The notes beneath the pieces were generated by a model. That model saw only the letters and a program-made list of their open reading frames with translations, had not been told where the DNA came from and made no database searches. Below are positions 55,331 through 63,759 of a DNA stretch of 64,000 nt, piece by piece. This DNA comes from Clostridiales bacterium (GTDB taxonomy: Bacteria; Bacillota; Clostridia; Peptostreptococcales; Acidaminobacteraceae). The stretch lies in contig JAEIOD010000016.1 of the NCBI GenBank assembly GCA_016342415.1, positions 1 to 64,000 of the forward strand. Reading direction: 5' to 3'. The position numbers and the translations under genes were made by a program. Position 1 is the stretch's first letter, and each line of letters begins with the position of its first letter.

Positions 55331-56236
55331 ATGGAAATTAATAAAGATGGAATTTTACTTGAAAGTGGAACGAATGAGGTTGAGATTCTGCGGTTTAAGG
55401 TAGCAGGGGAATTATATGCTATAAACGTTGTTAAGGTGAGTGAGTTGTTACATATTGACAATCTTGCTAAAGTACCTAATGCAGATATTGCGGTACCAGG
55501 TGTTTCTTTAATTCGTGGTGAAGTCATTACTATTATAGATATGCTTCAAGTATTAGAAGGCAGAAAAAATCCAGATGTTGGTAAGGCTATGACTTTGGTA
55601 TGTGAGTTCAATCAATTGAAGGTTGCATTTGCAATTGAAGAGGTGATTGGTATTTCTCGTATTACTTGGTCAGATATACAAAAACCTAATGATATCACGA
55701 ATACATCTCTAGTTATTGGTAATATTAATTACAATAACGAGATAGTAATGTTACTGGATTTTGAAAAGATTGTTATGGATATCAGTCCACAATCAGGTAT
55801 TAACCTAGATCGGATTGATAGAGTCGAATATAAAGATCGAACCAAATATAAAGTAATTTGTGCTGATGATTCACCGATGATTCGTGAAGTTCTACAAAGA
55901 ACTTTAACAAAAGCGGGATTTGGAAAACTGGTATTCTTTAATGACGGTTTAGAAGCATTTAATCATATTATGCAACTGTATAATGATCATGGTGCTGATT
56001 TTAAAGATTATGTCGATATATTGATTACTGATATAGAGATGCCGCAGTTGGATGGGCATACGTTGACGAGAAGAATAAAAGAACACCCAGTATTGAAAGA
56101 ATTACCTGTTGTTATTTTCTCTTCTCTGATTACTGAGGATTTAAAACATAAAGGTGATTCGGTTGGTGCTGATGGTCAAATGAGTAAACCGGAGATTGAT
56201 AAACTGGTAAATGAAATTGATAAATTGTTGGGATAA
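55331..56236 (+). CDS. cheV: Chemotaxis protein CheV (CheW-receiver fusion)
   Basis: Coupling protein of 301 residues with an N-terminal CheW domain (about 15-155, ILRFKVAGELYAINV, VIGNINYNNEIVMLLDFE) and a C-terminal receiver (about 175-300) with CADDSPMIRE, the acceptor in ITDIEMPQLDG, FSSLIT and MSKPEID. Phosphorylation by CheA tunes receptor coupling. GCAGGAGGG precedes the ATG at 55331. It is set apart from the cheYAW operon by 46 kb. Confidence 0.94.
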   Translation: MEINKDGILLESGTNEVEILRFKVAGELYAINVVKVSELLHIDNLAKVPNADIAVPGVSLIRGEVITIIDMLQVLEGRKNPDVGKAMTLVCEFNQLKVAFAIEEVIGISRITWSDIQKPNDITNTSLVIGNINYNNEIVMLLDFEKIVMDISPQSGINLDRIDRVEYKDRTKYKVICADDSPMIREVLQRTLTKAGFGKLVFFNDGLEAFNHIMQLYNDHGADFKDYVDILITDIEMPQLDGHTLTRRIKEHPVLKELPVVIFSSLITEDLKHKGDSVGADGQMSKPEIDKLVNEIDKLLG

Positions 56237-56244
56237 GTAATGTG

Positions 56245-56275
56245 AGACGTTGTTGATGCAGCGTCTTTTTCTTTT
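56245..56275 (+). terminator. Intrinsic terminator after cheV
   Basis: AGACGTTG-TTGATG-CAGCGTCT stem followed by TTTTTCTTTT. Confidence 0.8.
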
Positions 56276-56320
56276 GGTTAAATTATTCTCTTTCGGGTAT
56301 CTCTTGCTTAGGAGGTTCTT

Positions 56321-57607
56321 ATGAAAAAAATGTCATTAAAGGAAATTGTATTTGCGCTTATTGAGTCGATTGATTTGGTCAATTACTTGTTAAAAAATCA
56401 TCATAGACGAGTTGCGATTATAGCATATGAACTGGGTAAAATGATGGCGCTTGATAATGAAACTCTTCGAAGAATAGTGTTGGCTTCAGCCTTTCATGAT
56501 ATAGGTGCACTATATGTTAAAGAACGTGAGGATTTAATACGATTAGATGTAGAAAATCCACATCCTCATGCCATTAGAGGTGCAATACTTTTAAAAGAGT
56601 TTAATTACTTTGAAGAAATTTCAGATATTGTATTACATCATCATAGATATTGGGACGATGGTAGAGGTAGAATTTTTATGAGTAGAGAGGTTCCAATCGA
56701 AAGTTTTATCATTCATTTAGCAGACCGGATAGAAATTATATACGATGTAACTCAAAATTATTTCACTCAAATAGGAAATATAACAAATCAAATAGTGGAA
56801 CGAGAAGGAAAAATTTTTTCGCCTGAATGTGTTTCTGCTTTTAAGAAACTTTCAAAAAAGGAGCGTTTCTGGCTAGACTTAGAAACGATTTCATTCAACC
56901 AACTTTTGTATCAGGTTTTTGATGAAAAGGAAGACATTTTAATCGACTTAGAAGTTATCGAACATATCTCTCAATTATTCTCAAGTATAGTTGATTCTAG
57001 AAGTACTTATACTGCAAGTCACTCAAAAGCAGTTGGAGCTGTTGCATATGAACTCTGTCGTTTGTCGGGAATGAACGATGTCGTCTGTGAAAAAATGAAA
57101 ATAGCAGGTTTGTTACATGACTTGGGTAAGATTGCAATCCCTAATGAGATTGTAGAAAAAAAATCGAAATTAACCGATGATGAATTTCAGGTTATGAAGT
57201 CTCATGCTTATTATACAAATCAAATCTTAAAACGATTGGATGGATTAGATGATATCTGCAAATGGGCCTCAATGCATCATGAAAAAAGAGATGGACTGGG
57301 TTATCCTTTTCATATTGAGAATGATGATTTTACAATTGAGATAGATATACTGGCTTTGTCGGATGTTTTTACAGCACTCAGTGAAAACAGACCTTATCGT
57401 GATGGTCTGCCAAACGAGGAAATATTTGAATTGATAACAGAAGAGTTTAAAGAGTTTATCAATCCTGACTTATTAAGGGTTTTGACTGATAATATTGAAA
57501 TATTTAATAATATTAGGGAAGTTACTCAATTGAGAGTTTATAGCTTATACGATCAAAATTTAGAAAAGATCAGTCGCATGACTGATCAATTAAATAGTAT
57601 TCATTAA
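56321..57607 (+). CDS. Tandem HD / HD-GYP domain signalling phosphohydrolase
   Basis: A 428-residue cytoplasmic protein with two HD modules. The first (about 20-170) has HHRRVA, AFHDIGALYV and the HHHRYWDDGRG metal motif. The second (about 225-400) is an HD-GYP type with SHSKAVG, LLHDLGKIAIPNEI, HHEKRDGLGYP and ALSDVFTALSENRPYR. HD-GYP proteins commonly break down cyclic di-GMP. The second GYP reads GLGYP, a normal form. AGGAGG precedes the ATG. It converges with the gene at 57608 with no base between the stop codons. Confidence 0.85.
   Translation: MKKMSLKEIVFALIESIDLVNYLLKNHHRRVAIIAYELGKMMALDNETLRRIVLASAFHDIGALYVKEREDLIRLDVENPHPHAIRGAILLKEFNYFEEISDIVLHHHRYWDDGRGRIFMSREVPIESFIIHLADRIEIIYDVTQNYFTQIGNITNQIVEREGKIFSPECVSAFKKLSKKERFWLDLETISFNQLLYQVFDEKEDILIDLEVIEHISQLFSSIVDSRSTYTASHSKAVGAVAYELCRLSGMNDVVCEKMKIAGLLHDLGKIAIPNEIVEKKSKLTDDEFQVMKSHAYYTNQILKRLDGLDDICKWASMHHEKRDGLGYPFHIENDDFTIEIDILALSDVFTALSENRPYRDGLPNEEIFELITEEFKEFINPDLLRVLTDNIEIFNNIREVTQLRVYSLYDQNLEKISRMTDQLNSIH
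57560..57587 (-). terminator. Minus-strand terminator inside the HD-GYP 3' end
   Basis: GATCAGTC-GCAT-GACTGATC is a perfect stem; on the minus strand it is followed by TTTTCTAAATTTT. It lies 21 bases past the stop of the convergent regulator gene, within coding sequence of the HD-GYP gene. Confidence 0.6.
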
Positions 57608-58168
57608 TTAGAATGATGGTGGAGAAACAGCAAAAATTACCACTGATTCAATTGAATAAGGATTATACCATCGATGCATCATATTCGGTGGTATTTTTAT
57701 GCTGTCACCTTCTTCAAGTGTCAATTCAGAATCGTTTAAAAAAATGTGAACTTTTCCTTTTGAAACATAAGCAACTTCTTCACCTGTGTGTTTGAAATTA
57801 TCTTTTGAAGTATGACTTTGGGGTGAAAGTGTCATGATAGCCAACTCGACATCACCTTTTAAATCTGGAGAGAGTAATTCGTATGTAATTAGTTCATCAC
57901 CTTCTGAAGGAATGATCATTTGTTTTCTATCACTAGGTTTAATCACAAGGTTCTCTTTGATTTCATCTTCAATGAAAAAAGTAAATAAAGGCACATCGAG
58001 TACAAGTGCAATTGTCTTAAGTGTGTTTATTGATGGATTAGCCAATCCTCTTTCAAGTTGACTTAACATGGAAGCTGTAACCTTTGCCTCCTCAGCTAAA
58101 TCCTTGATTGTAAGCTTTTTAGATTTTCTCAAATCAGCTATTTTTTTTCCTATGTTTATTTCGCTCAT
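57608..58168 (-). CDS. XRE-family regulator with cupin sensor domain (second copy)
   Basis: A 186-residue regulator: helix-turn-helix at about 5-60 (KVTASMLSQLERGLANPSINTL) and a cupin at about 110-182 (HTGEEVAYVSKGKVHIFL, LEEGDSIKIPPNMMHRWYNP). It is a distant paralogue of the regulator at 53342. The ATG at 58168 has GAAAGGA ahead. It is divergent from the M24 peptidase gene, and such pairs are often regulator and target. The effector is unknown. Confidence 0.88.
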   Translation of the reverse strand: MSEINIGKKIADLRKSKKLTIKDLAEEAKVTASMLSQLERGLANPSINTLKTIALVLDVPLFTFFIEDEIKENLVIKPSDRKQMIIPSEGDELITYELLSPDLKGDVELAIMTLSPQSHTSKDNFKHTGEEVAYVSKGKVHIFLNDSELTLEEGDSIKIPPNMMHRWYNPYSIESVVIFAVSPPSF

Positions 58169-58191
58169 AACCAGTCCTTTCATACCCCTTT

Positions 58192-58200
58192 ATTATAGCA
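58192..58200 (-). promoter_or_regulatory. Extended -10 promoter of the XRE-cupin gene
   Basis: On the minus strand TGCTATAAT (TGn-extended consensus), 24 bases ahead of the start at 58168. The 135-base gap shared with the M24 gene also holds TTTATT/AATAAA arms. Confidence 0.55.
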
Positions 58201-58304
58201 TAGATTGAGTATTTATTATTTTGGATAGCTAAATAAAGTTCTATTATTTTTATTTGAATTATGATATGCTGATATCGATAAGTGTAAAAAAGGGGGTAAC
58301 TTAT

Positions 58305-59543
58305 ATGAATGAATTTTTTGTGAAAAATCGTGAGAATTTGTTGGAGAAATTGTCAGTTGGAGAAATGGCTATATTCTTCTCAGGTTCTGCACCACAAAGT
58401 ACAGCTGACAGTCATTATGACTTTAGACCAGATAAGAATTTTTACTATTTAACAGGGACTACTAGAGAGACATTTATTCTTGTGTTAACTAAACTTGAAG
58501 AAAAAACTGAATCAGTTTTATTTATTGAAAAACCTGATTATGATATCGAAAAGTGGGTTGGCAGAAAACTTACTATTGAACAAACTAAAGAAATATCTGG
58601 AATAGACGATATAAAGTATTTGACTGATTTTGATAACTGGTTAACACGTTCAATCTACTCGACTAAATTTGACAAGATGTATTTAGATTTACCAAGAATG
58701 AAATATAATGGTGAGATGACTCCAGCGATGTTATTTGCTCAAGATGCAAAGAAAAACTTCCCAGAACTAGATATAAAGAGTGTTCATAAGTTTATGAGCG
58801 AGTTAAGAATGATCAAATCTGATTTTGAAGTAGAAGAAATAAAAAAAGCACTTGATTTGACGCAACTGGGTTTAGAAAGTGTTATGAAAAATTTAAAACC
58901 AGGTGACTATGAATATGTGGTTGAATCTGAGTTTAGATACGCTATTAGAAAAAATGGTGCTGATACAAATGCATTCCCTACCATCGCAGCTTCAGGTGGA
59001 AATGCTGTTATTCTACATTATGTAGAAAACGATCAAATTATGAATGATGGGGACTTAATCTTAATGGATTTAGGTGCTCAATACAATCAATATGCTTCGG
59101 ATATTACAAGAACCTATCCAATCAATGGTAAGTATTCAGATAGACAAAAAACGTTATACAACATAGTTTTAAAGGCTAATGAAGAAGTTATCAAAATGAT
59201 GAAGCCGGGTCTTGCTTTTTCTGAATTAAATAAGAAATGCTCTGAAGTTTTAAGTGAGGAATTGATTAAAATTGGTTTGATTAAAGAAGCAAAGGAATTG
59301 TCTAAATATTATTACCATGGTGTCAGTCATTTTATGGGACTTGATGTACATGATCTTGGTTTTAGAGATGCTAAGTTAGAACCTGGAATGATTTTTACAG
59401 TTGAACCTGGATTATATGTAGCAGAAGAAAATATTGGTATTAGAATAGAAGATGATATTTTAATTACCGAAGAGGGTCATGTAAACTTATCCAAAGAAAT
59501 CATTAAGTCTGTAGAAGACATTGAAGCATTTATGGCTAAATAA
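58305..59543 (+). CDS. pepP: M24 family Xaa-Pro aminopeptidase
   Basis: Metallopeptidase of 412 residues that removes N-terminal residues linked to proline. The N-terminal creatinase-like domain (1-170) begins MNEFFVKNRENLLEK and has the FRPDKNFYYLTG motif. The catalytic domain has the metal ligands in LMDLGAQYNQYASDITRTYP, HGVSHFMGLDVHD, FTVEPGLY and GIRIEDD. The ATG at 58305 follows AAAGGGGGT. It is cytoplasmic and fits with peptide uptake by opp. A bidirectional terminator follows. Confidence 0.92.
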   Translation: MNEFFVKNRENLLEKLSVGEMAIFFSGSAPQSTADSHYDFRPDKNFYYLTGTTRETFILVLTKLEEKTESVLFIEKPDYDIEKWVGRKLTIEQTKEISGIDDIKYLTDFDNWLTRSIYSTKFDKMYLDLPRMKYNGEMTPAMLFAQDAKKNFPELDIKSVHKFMSELRMIKSDFEVEEIKKALDLTQLGLESVMKNLKPGDYEYVVESEFRYAIRKNGADTNAFPTIAASGGNAVILHYVENDQIMNDGDLILMDLGAQYNQYASDITRTYPINGKYSDRQKTLYNIVLKANEEVIKMMKPGLAFSELNKKCSEVLSEELIKIGLIKEAKELSKYYYHGVSHFMGLDVHDLGFRDAKLEPGMIFTVEPGLYVAEENIGIRIEDDILITEEGHVNLSKEIIKSVEDIEAFMAK

Positions 59544-59548
59544 AACAA

Positions 59549-59578
59549 AGAGGATAGCAATTGCTATCCTCTAATTTA
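59549..59578 (+). terminator. Bidirectional terminator between pepP and the LytTR gene
   Basis: AGAGGATAGCAA / TTGCTATCCTCT stem. It is followed by AATTTATTT on the plus strand and TTTGTTTTATTT on the minus strand; the LytTR stop codon lies at its edge. Confidence 0.75.
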
Positions 59579-60278
59579 TTTCCTTGATGAGTACTCTGAA
59601 CTCATCATAGTTATTTTTTGACAGAAGCGGTTTCATGTCAGTACCTCTCATAATAATTTCTAACGAAGTTCTTGAAAAGGGTTGTATGCTTTCAACTCTT
59701 AATATATTGACTGCAAATGATCTTGCACTTTTATAGATATACTTAGAATCAAGCAATTCCAACAGATCATTGAAAGCATAATCGGCTTCAATTTCTTCTT
59801 TTTCAGTATAAATGATAGACTTTCTTTTAAAGGCTTCAAGACAGATTATTTCAGAAATTCTGAGATGTCTGATATTTTTCTGTGACTTGACTTCGATTAT
59901 TTCTTCGGTAACATTTAGTTTCTTCGCAATTCTTTCTAAAGTTGTTTTTAATCTGCTGATATCGTAAGGCTTCTCTAAAAAGTCGCTGGCATAAACTTGA
60001 AATGCTTCTCTCATATATTCACCGTGAGAGGTTACATAAACGATTTCCAAATAAGGTAACTTTTCTCTCAATATTTTACCTAGTTCAATGCCGCTTAATC
60101 TAGGCATATCAATATCCATTATTACTAAATCAGGTGTTTCTTCTAAAACGGTCTCAAGGAAATCTTCGCTATCTAATGTTGAATAGACTAAATCAATATA
60201 ATCAAATTGCTCCAAGTGTTTAATAAGTGAATCCAGGATTTGTTTGTTATCATCGACTATAATTGTTTTAATTTTCAT
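59571..60278 (-). CDS. LytTR-family response regulator
   Basis: A 235-residue regulator. The receiver (1-120) has IIVDDNKQI, the acceptor in VIMDIDMPRLSG, the switch threonine in YVTSHGEY and FLEKPYD. The LytTR DNA-binding domain (about 135-235) has HLRISEIICLEAFKRKSIIY. It lies seven bases after the repeat protein gene and so is the second gene of that transcript. No LytS-type kinase is beside it; the partner gene upstream has a kinase-like but degenerate fold. Confidence 0.88.
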   Translation of the reverse strand: MKIKTIIVDDNKQILDSLIKHLEQFDYIDLVYSTLDSEDFLETVLEETPDLVIMDIDMPRLSGIELGKILREKLPYLEIVYVTSHGEYMREAFQVYASDFLEKPYDISRLKTTLERIAKKLNVTEEIIEVKSQKNIRHLRISEIICLEAFKRKSIIYTEKEEIEADYAFNDLLELLDSKYIYKSARSFAVNILRVESIQPFSRTSLEIIMRGTDMKPLLSKNNYDEFRVLIKEIN

Positions 60279-60285
60279 TTTCCAC

Positions 60286-62145
60286 CTACATATATGTACT
60301 AGAATAAAAGATTAATAACGATGTGATAATGATTAAAACAATGAAGAACAAAAGAAAAGTTGGTAAAAATCTCTTGTTACTCTTATTATTTGTAACATAT
60401 AAATCGCTATATTGCTTGTCATTTCTATCTAAAATCTCCTGTATTGGATCATCTGTGGCTTTATTTAAATGAATAGAATGGTGTTTTTCATCATGAAACG
60501 TGGTCTGATTCTCAACTGATACCTGTTCATTCATAGTATCTGTAATTATGATGTCTTCAAAATGTGGTTCACTTGGAATAATGTCATCGTTATCAGAAGA
60601 AGCTTTTGAAGGTGTTGGAATCAGTTCGTCTAAATCTTTCGACACTATTTCTGAATCAATTGTTTCAGAAATAGGATCATCTTTTATTTCAAATTCACTT
60701 GCTTCCAAAAGGTCATCAAAATCCTCGTCGCGTAATTTTGATGATTCGTCTAGTTTGTTATTTGAAATATCCTCAGAAGCGGTTAATACATCTTTTATAG
60801 AAGCTTTAATCAAATCATCCAAGTTTGGTACAATGGTTTCTGTTTCAGTGGTTTCCTCTTGTACATTCTCTATAACCTCAAAATCAGTAGAATTCAAAAG
60901 GTCATCAAAATCCTCGTCACGTAATTTTGATGATTCATCTAATTTGGTATTTGAAATATCCTCAGAAGCTGTTAATACATCTTTTATAGAAGCTTTAATC
61001 AACTCATCCAAGTTTGGTACAATGGTTTCGGTTTCAGTAATTTCCTCTTGTACATTCTCTATAACCTCAAAATCAGTAGAGTTCAAAAGGTCATCTAAAT
61101 CCTCGTTACCAAATTTTGACAATTCTTCAAAAGCATTGTCTAAAATTTCTTCGGAAGGGATGGATATATCTTCTATATCATCATCCAGTGATTCGATGAG
61201 AATTTCTTCATTTTTTTCTACCATCTCATCCAAATCAAAGTGAATAGTTTCCTCTTCTTCAATATTTTCTTCTATAATCTTAACATCATCCTCAACCAGC
61301 GTGATATCTTCTTCAAGTTCGTGTAGTAATTGGAGGATTTTGTCGGATTCATCTTCATCAGTTGATTCATCCTTTGAAGGTGATTCAAGCTCATCCGCAG
61401 CAGGTGCAATCACTCCTTTTGGAATACGGACTTGTTTATATGCTTCGATAATTGCATCTGTGTTTTGTGGTGTGTCAATGGAAGGACAATATAAAATAGC
61501 GTCTTCTCCTATAGTTGCTGCAACTACTTTAAATCTATTGTAAAGATCGTCGTAAGAATCATGAATATCATCAAAATTGAGTAATTGATAAATAAATTGT
61601 TGTAAACTTGACAGTTCACTCGTAAGTTTTTCTCGATGAAGTTGCAGAATCAATTCCAGAGTTTTACCGATTTCTCTAATTAGTTCGATTTGTGATATCT
61701 CTGCTTGAAATTCTTTTAGGAAAATATAATTACTAAATTTCAATATGCCGTTCTTAATAGTTAATTGATCACTTTGTATAAAAACCTTCTGCATAGCAAG
61801 TTCAAAAGAAGAAAAATCTGATAATTGATATAAAAAACTTTTAGCTAAGCGAATTCTTTCGTCTAAATCGAGCGAAACTTCTGTTAAAAAATCAGATAAT
61901 AAGGAAGCTTGCTCATACTGATTAACAACAGTGAATTCTTTATCAGCTTCATGTACAGATAGTAGATTATCTGTTATTTTTTTATACTGTTCCATAAACT
62001 TGTTGTTAATGTGTTCCGATTTATAAAGTTTGTTTATAATAACAATATCCTGATAATTACTGTTATCAATTCCCATAAGCACTGTCTGATACCTGTTTTC
62101 ATCAAAGGTATCAATGATATCATATTTTTTTAGCTCATCATTCAT
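60286..62145 (-). CDS. Tail-anchored pseudokinase-like protein with acidic tandem repeats
   Basis: A 619-residue protein I know by no name. Residues 1-235 resemble a protein-kinase fold: an N-lobe-like start (KYDIIDTFDEN), a hinge-like VVNQYEQASLLSDFL and a loop FIQSDQLTIKNGILKFSNY where HRD...N...DFG should be; all catalytic residues are missing. Residues 240-590 are very acidic and hold two copies of a 63-residue repeat plus partial ones. The last 25 residues are one membrane helix (LLFFIVLIIITSLLIFY) followed by a very short tail. The start at 62145 has TGGAG ahead. It precedes the LytTR regulator by seven bases. The pseudokinase fold is inferred from pattern only. Confidence 0.6.
   Translation of the reverse strand: MNDELKKYDIIDTFDENRYQTVLMGIDNSNYQDIVIINKLYKSEHINNKFMEQYKKITDNLLSVHEADKEFTVVNQYEQASLLSDFLTEVSLDLDERIRLAKSFLYQLSDFSSFELAMQKVFIQSDQLTIKNGILKFSNYIFLKEFQAEISQIELIREIGKTLELILQLHREKLTSELSSLQQFIYQLLNFDDIHDSYDDLYNRFKVVAATIGEDAILYCPSIDTPQNTDAIIEAYKQVRIPKGVIAPAADELESPSKDESTDEDESDKILQLLHELEEDITLVEDDVKIIEENIEEEETIHFDLDEMVEKNEEILIESLDDDIEDISIPSEEILDNAFEELSKFGNEDLDDLLNSTDFEVIENVQEEITETETIVPNLDELIKASIKDVLTASEDISNTKLDESSKLRDEDFDDLLNSTDFEVIENVQEETTETETIVPNLDDLIKASIKDVLTASEDISNNKLDESSKLRDEDFDDLLEASEFEIKDDPISETIDSEIVSKDLDELIPTPSKASSDNDDIIPSEPHFEDIIITDTMNEQVSVENQTTFHDEKHHSIHLNKATDDPIQEILDRNDKQYSDLYVTNNKSNKRFLPTFLLFFIVLIIITSLLIFYSSTYM
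60712..61089. repeat. 189-base tandem repeat, two copies with partial flanks
   Basis: The blocks 60712-60900 and 60901-61089 are direct repeats with a 189-base period (63 codons) and only a few differences, in frame within the acidic gene. The AAAGGTCATCNAAATCCTCG block occurs at 60708, 60897 and 61086, so a third partial copy is present. The close match suggests recent duplication and possible length variation between strains. Confidence 0.9.
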
Positions 62146-62181
62146 AAGTTTTCTCCATTTTAATGTAATATAGATATCACA

Positions 62182-62190
62182 ATTATAACA
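62182..62190 (-). promoter_or_regulatory. Extended -10 promoter of the pseudokinase-LytTR operon
   Basis: On the minus strand TGTTATAAT (TGn-extended consensus), 37 bases ahead of the start at 62145. Confidence 0.55.
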
Positions 62191-62348
62191 CAAAAGAGCA
62201 TAAGAAATCATTCATATTCTGTTCAACAAATTATGTATTAACATACGATTCAATTCATAACTGAATATTAAGAAAAATTAATAAAATTGAAGATGGATAT
62301 TTTTTGAAATATACTGAATTAGTAAGAACATTTAGAAAGTGGGGCGTG

Positions 62349-63749
62349 ATGAAACGGATTATTGGGATAGTATTATTTTGTCTAATTGCATTTGGTAGTG
62401 TGCAAATTGTTGAATATATAAAAGAAAATCAGTTAACAGAAAGTGAAAAAGCTTTAAAAGAGTACTTTGATGATGAAGGTCATGTAATCAGCATTTTGAT
62501 GCCGGAGTTTTATTACTATGGCAATCGAAATTATGGTGATATTCAATCTATAGCGAATATTATCACGATGAAGGAATTTGACTATGATGATAAAGTGACA
62601 ATTAAGATTATTGACTTAGATGTGGAAACCAGAGATGAGTATTTAAGAGAAAAAAATCTTTTGTTAAGCTCAGATAATGGTCCAACACTTATAATGGTTG
62701 ATTTAGAAGTAGAGTCAATAGATGAATATTTGGATTATGGTATTGCATTAGAAGTATCAGACAAACTAGAGAATTATGATAATATATATGAATTTCTAAG
62801 AGACGGATATTATGTAGCACTTGGCATGTTTAGTATTGGGACATTAATTGATACAGATGTTATTGAAGAGATGGGTGCAGAAGTACCAGATGCAAATTGG
62901 ACCAAAGAGGATTTTTATTCTCTTCAAGCAAAGTGGTTTGAGTCAAACCAGGTGTATATTGAGTACTTTGAGTTTGAACGAGTTTATAATTATCATTTTA
63001 TGGATGCTGAGTTTATTGATGTAACTGGAGTTGTTCGATTTAATACTGAGGAAAACGTAGATAAAATCATGGCAATCAGAGATCGATTTATTTCAGCGGA
63101 TTATGAACAATATGGTCAATTGGAACTCACACAACTTCAAAATATATTGAACCTTAATTTTGATGACGCATGGGAATGGAATAGTTATTTAATAAGGTTG
63201 AACAGTTATAATAATTTTGTCTTAACAGAAAGTATAAATGCTTTACATCCTTATAGTACATATCATCCGCTTTTGTATCGCCCTGTAAAGTTGTTACCTA
63301 CAGTTCACCGAGGAGAAAACAATGTTTCTGATCTCGGATTTATCGTTAACAGAAAAGGCAACAATTTAGAATATGGTTTGGACTTCTTGGATTTATTGAT
63401 ATCTGATAAATACCAGTTTTATATATATGAGAAGAAGCTTTTCAATGGTTTATCACCTAGTGTTTCAACACTGGAAGAGGAAATAAAGAATAAACATCCA
63501 AGACAAGTTGGTAATGTGGAAAAGAAAGTAGCGCCGTTTGCCTTTGAAACGAGAGATGCATTGATTGCAAGTTTATTAGATGGTACAAAAAAAGTACAGA
63601 GAAAATCGAGAGAGACAATCATATTAGAAGATTCGTTTAGAGAGTTTGTTGTAGAAATGTCATTTAACGAAAAGTATTTCACAAGAGAAGAAATTGAAGA
63701 AAAGCTCAGAAAGTTTGAACGAGAAGTATACTTGAAGTTGAATGAATAG
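62349..63749 (+). CDS. Membrane-anchored extracellular solute-binding protein (family 1 like)
   Basis: A 466-residue protein with an N-terminal hydrophobic segment (RIIGIVLFCLIAFGSVQIVEYI) and a long exported domain resembling family-1 carbohydrate-binding proteins (TLIMVDLEVESIDEYLDYGIALEVSDK, VPDANWTKEDFYSLQ). The cysteine in the first helix has no lipobox, so it is likely anchored by the helix. Start is uncertain: the ATG at 62349 gives a normal signal, while an in-frame TTG at 62304 with GGA ahead would add 15 residues. The next gene is a permease of the sugar ABC family 10 bases on. The substrate is unknown. Confidence 0.7.
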   Translation: MKRIIGIVLFCLIAFGSVQIVEYIKENQLTESEKALKEYFDDEGHVISILMPEFYYYGNRNYGDIQSIANIITMKEFDYDDKVTIKIIDLDVETRDEYLREKNLLLSSDNGPTLIMVDLEVESIDEYLDYGIALEVSDKLENYDNIYEFLRDGYYVALGMFSIGTLIDTDVIEEMGAEVPDANWTKEDFYSLQAKWFESNQVYIEYFEFERVYNYHFMDAEFIDVTGVVRFNTEENVDKIMAIRDRFISADYEQYGQLELTQLQNILNLNFDDAWEWNSYLIRLNSYNNFVLTESINALHPYSTYHPLLYRPVKLLPTVHRGENNVSDLGFIVNRKGNNLEYGLDFLDLLISDKYQFYIYEKKLFNGLSPSVSTLEEEIKNKHPRQVGNVEKKVAPFAFETRDALIASLLDGTKKVQRKSRETIILEDSFREFVVEMSFNEKYFTREEIEEKLRKFEREVYLKLNE

Positions 63750-63759
63750 TGAGGGTCAT

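Noticed and set aside
60548-61243. 231-codon serine-rich frame antisense to the repeat protein
   Set aside because: Arises from complementing the acidic repeats (GAA/GAT read as TTC/ATC frames shifted to Ser); no RBS.
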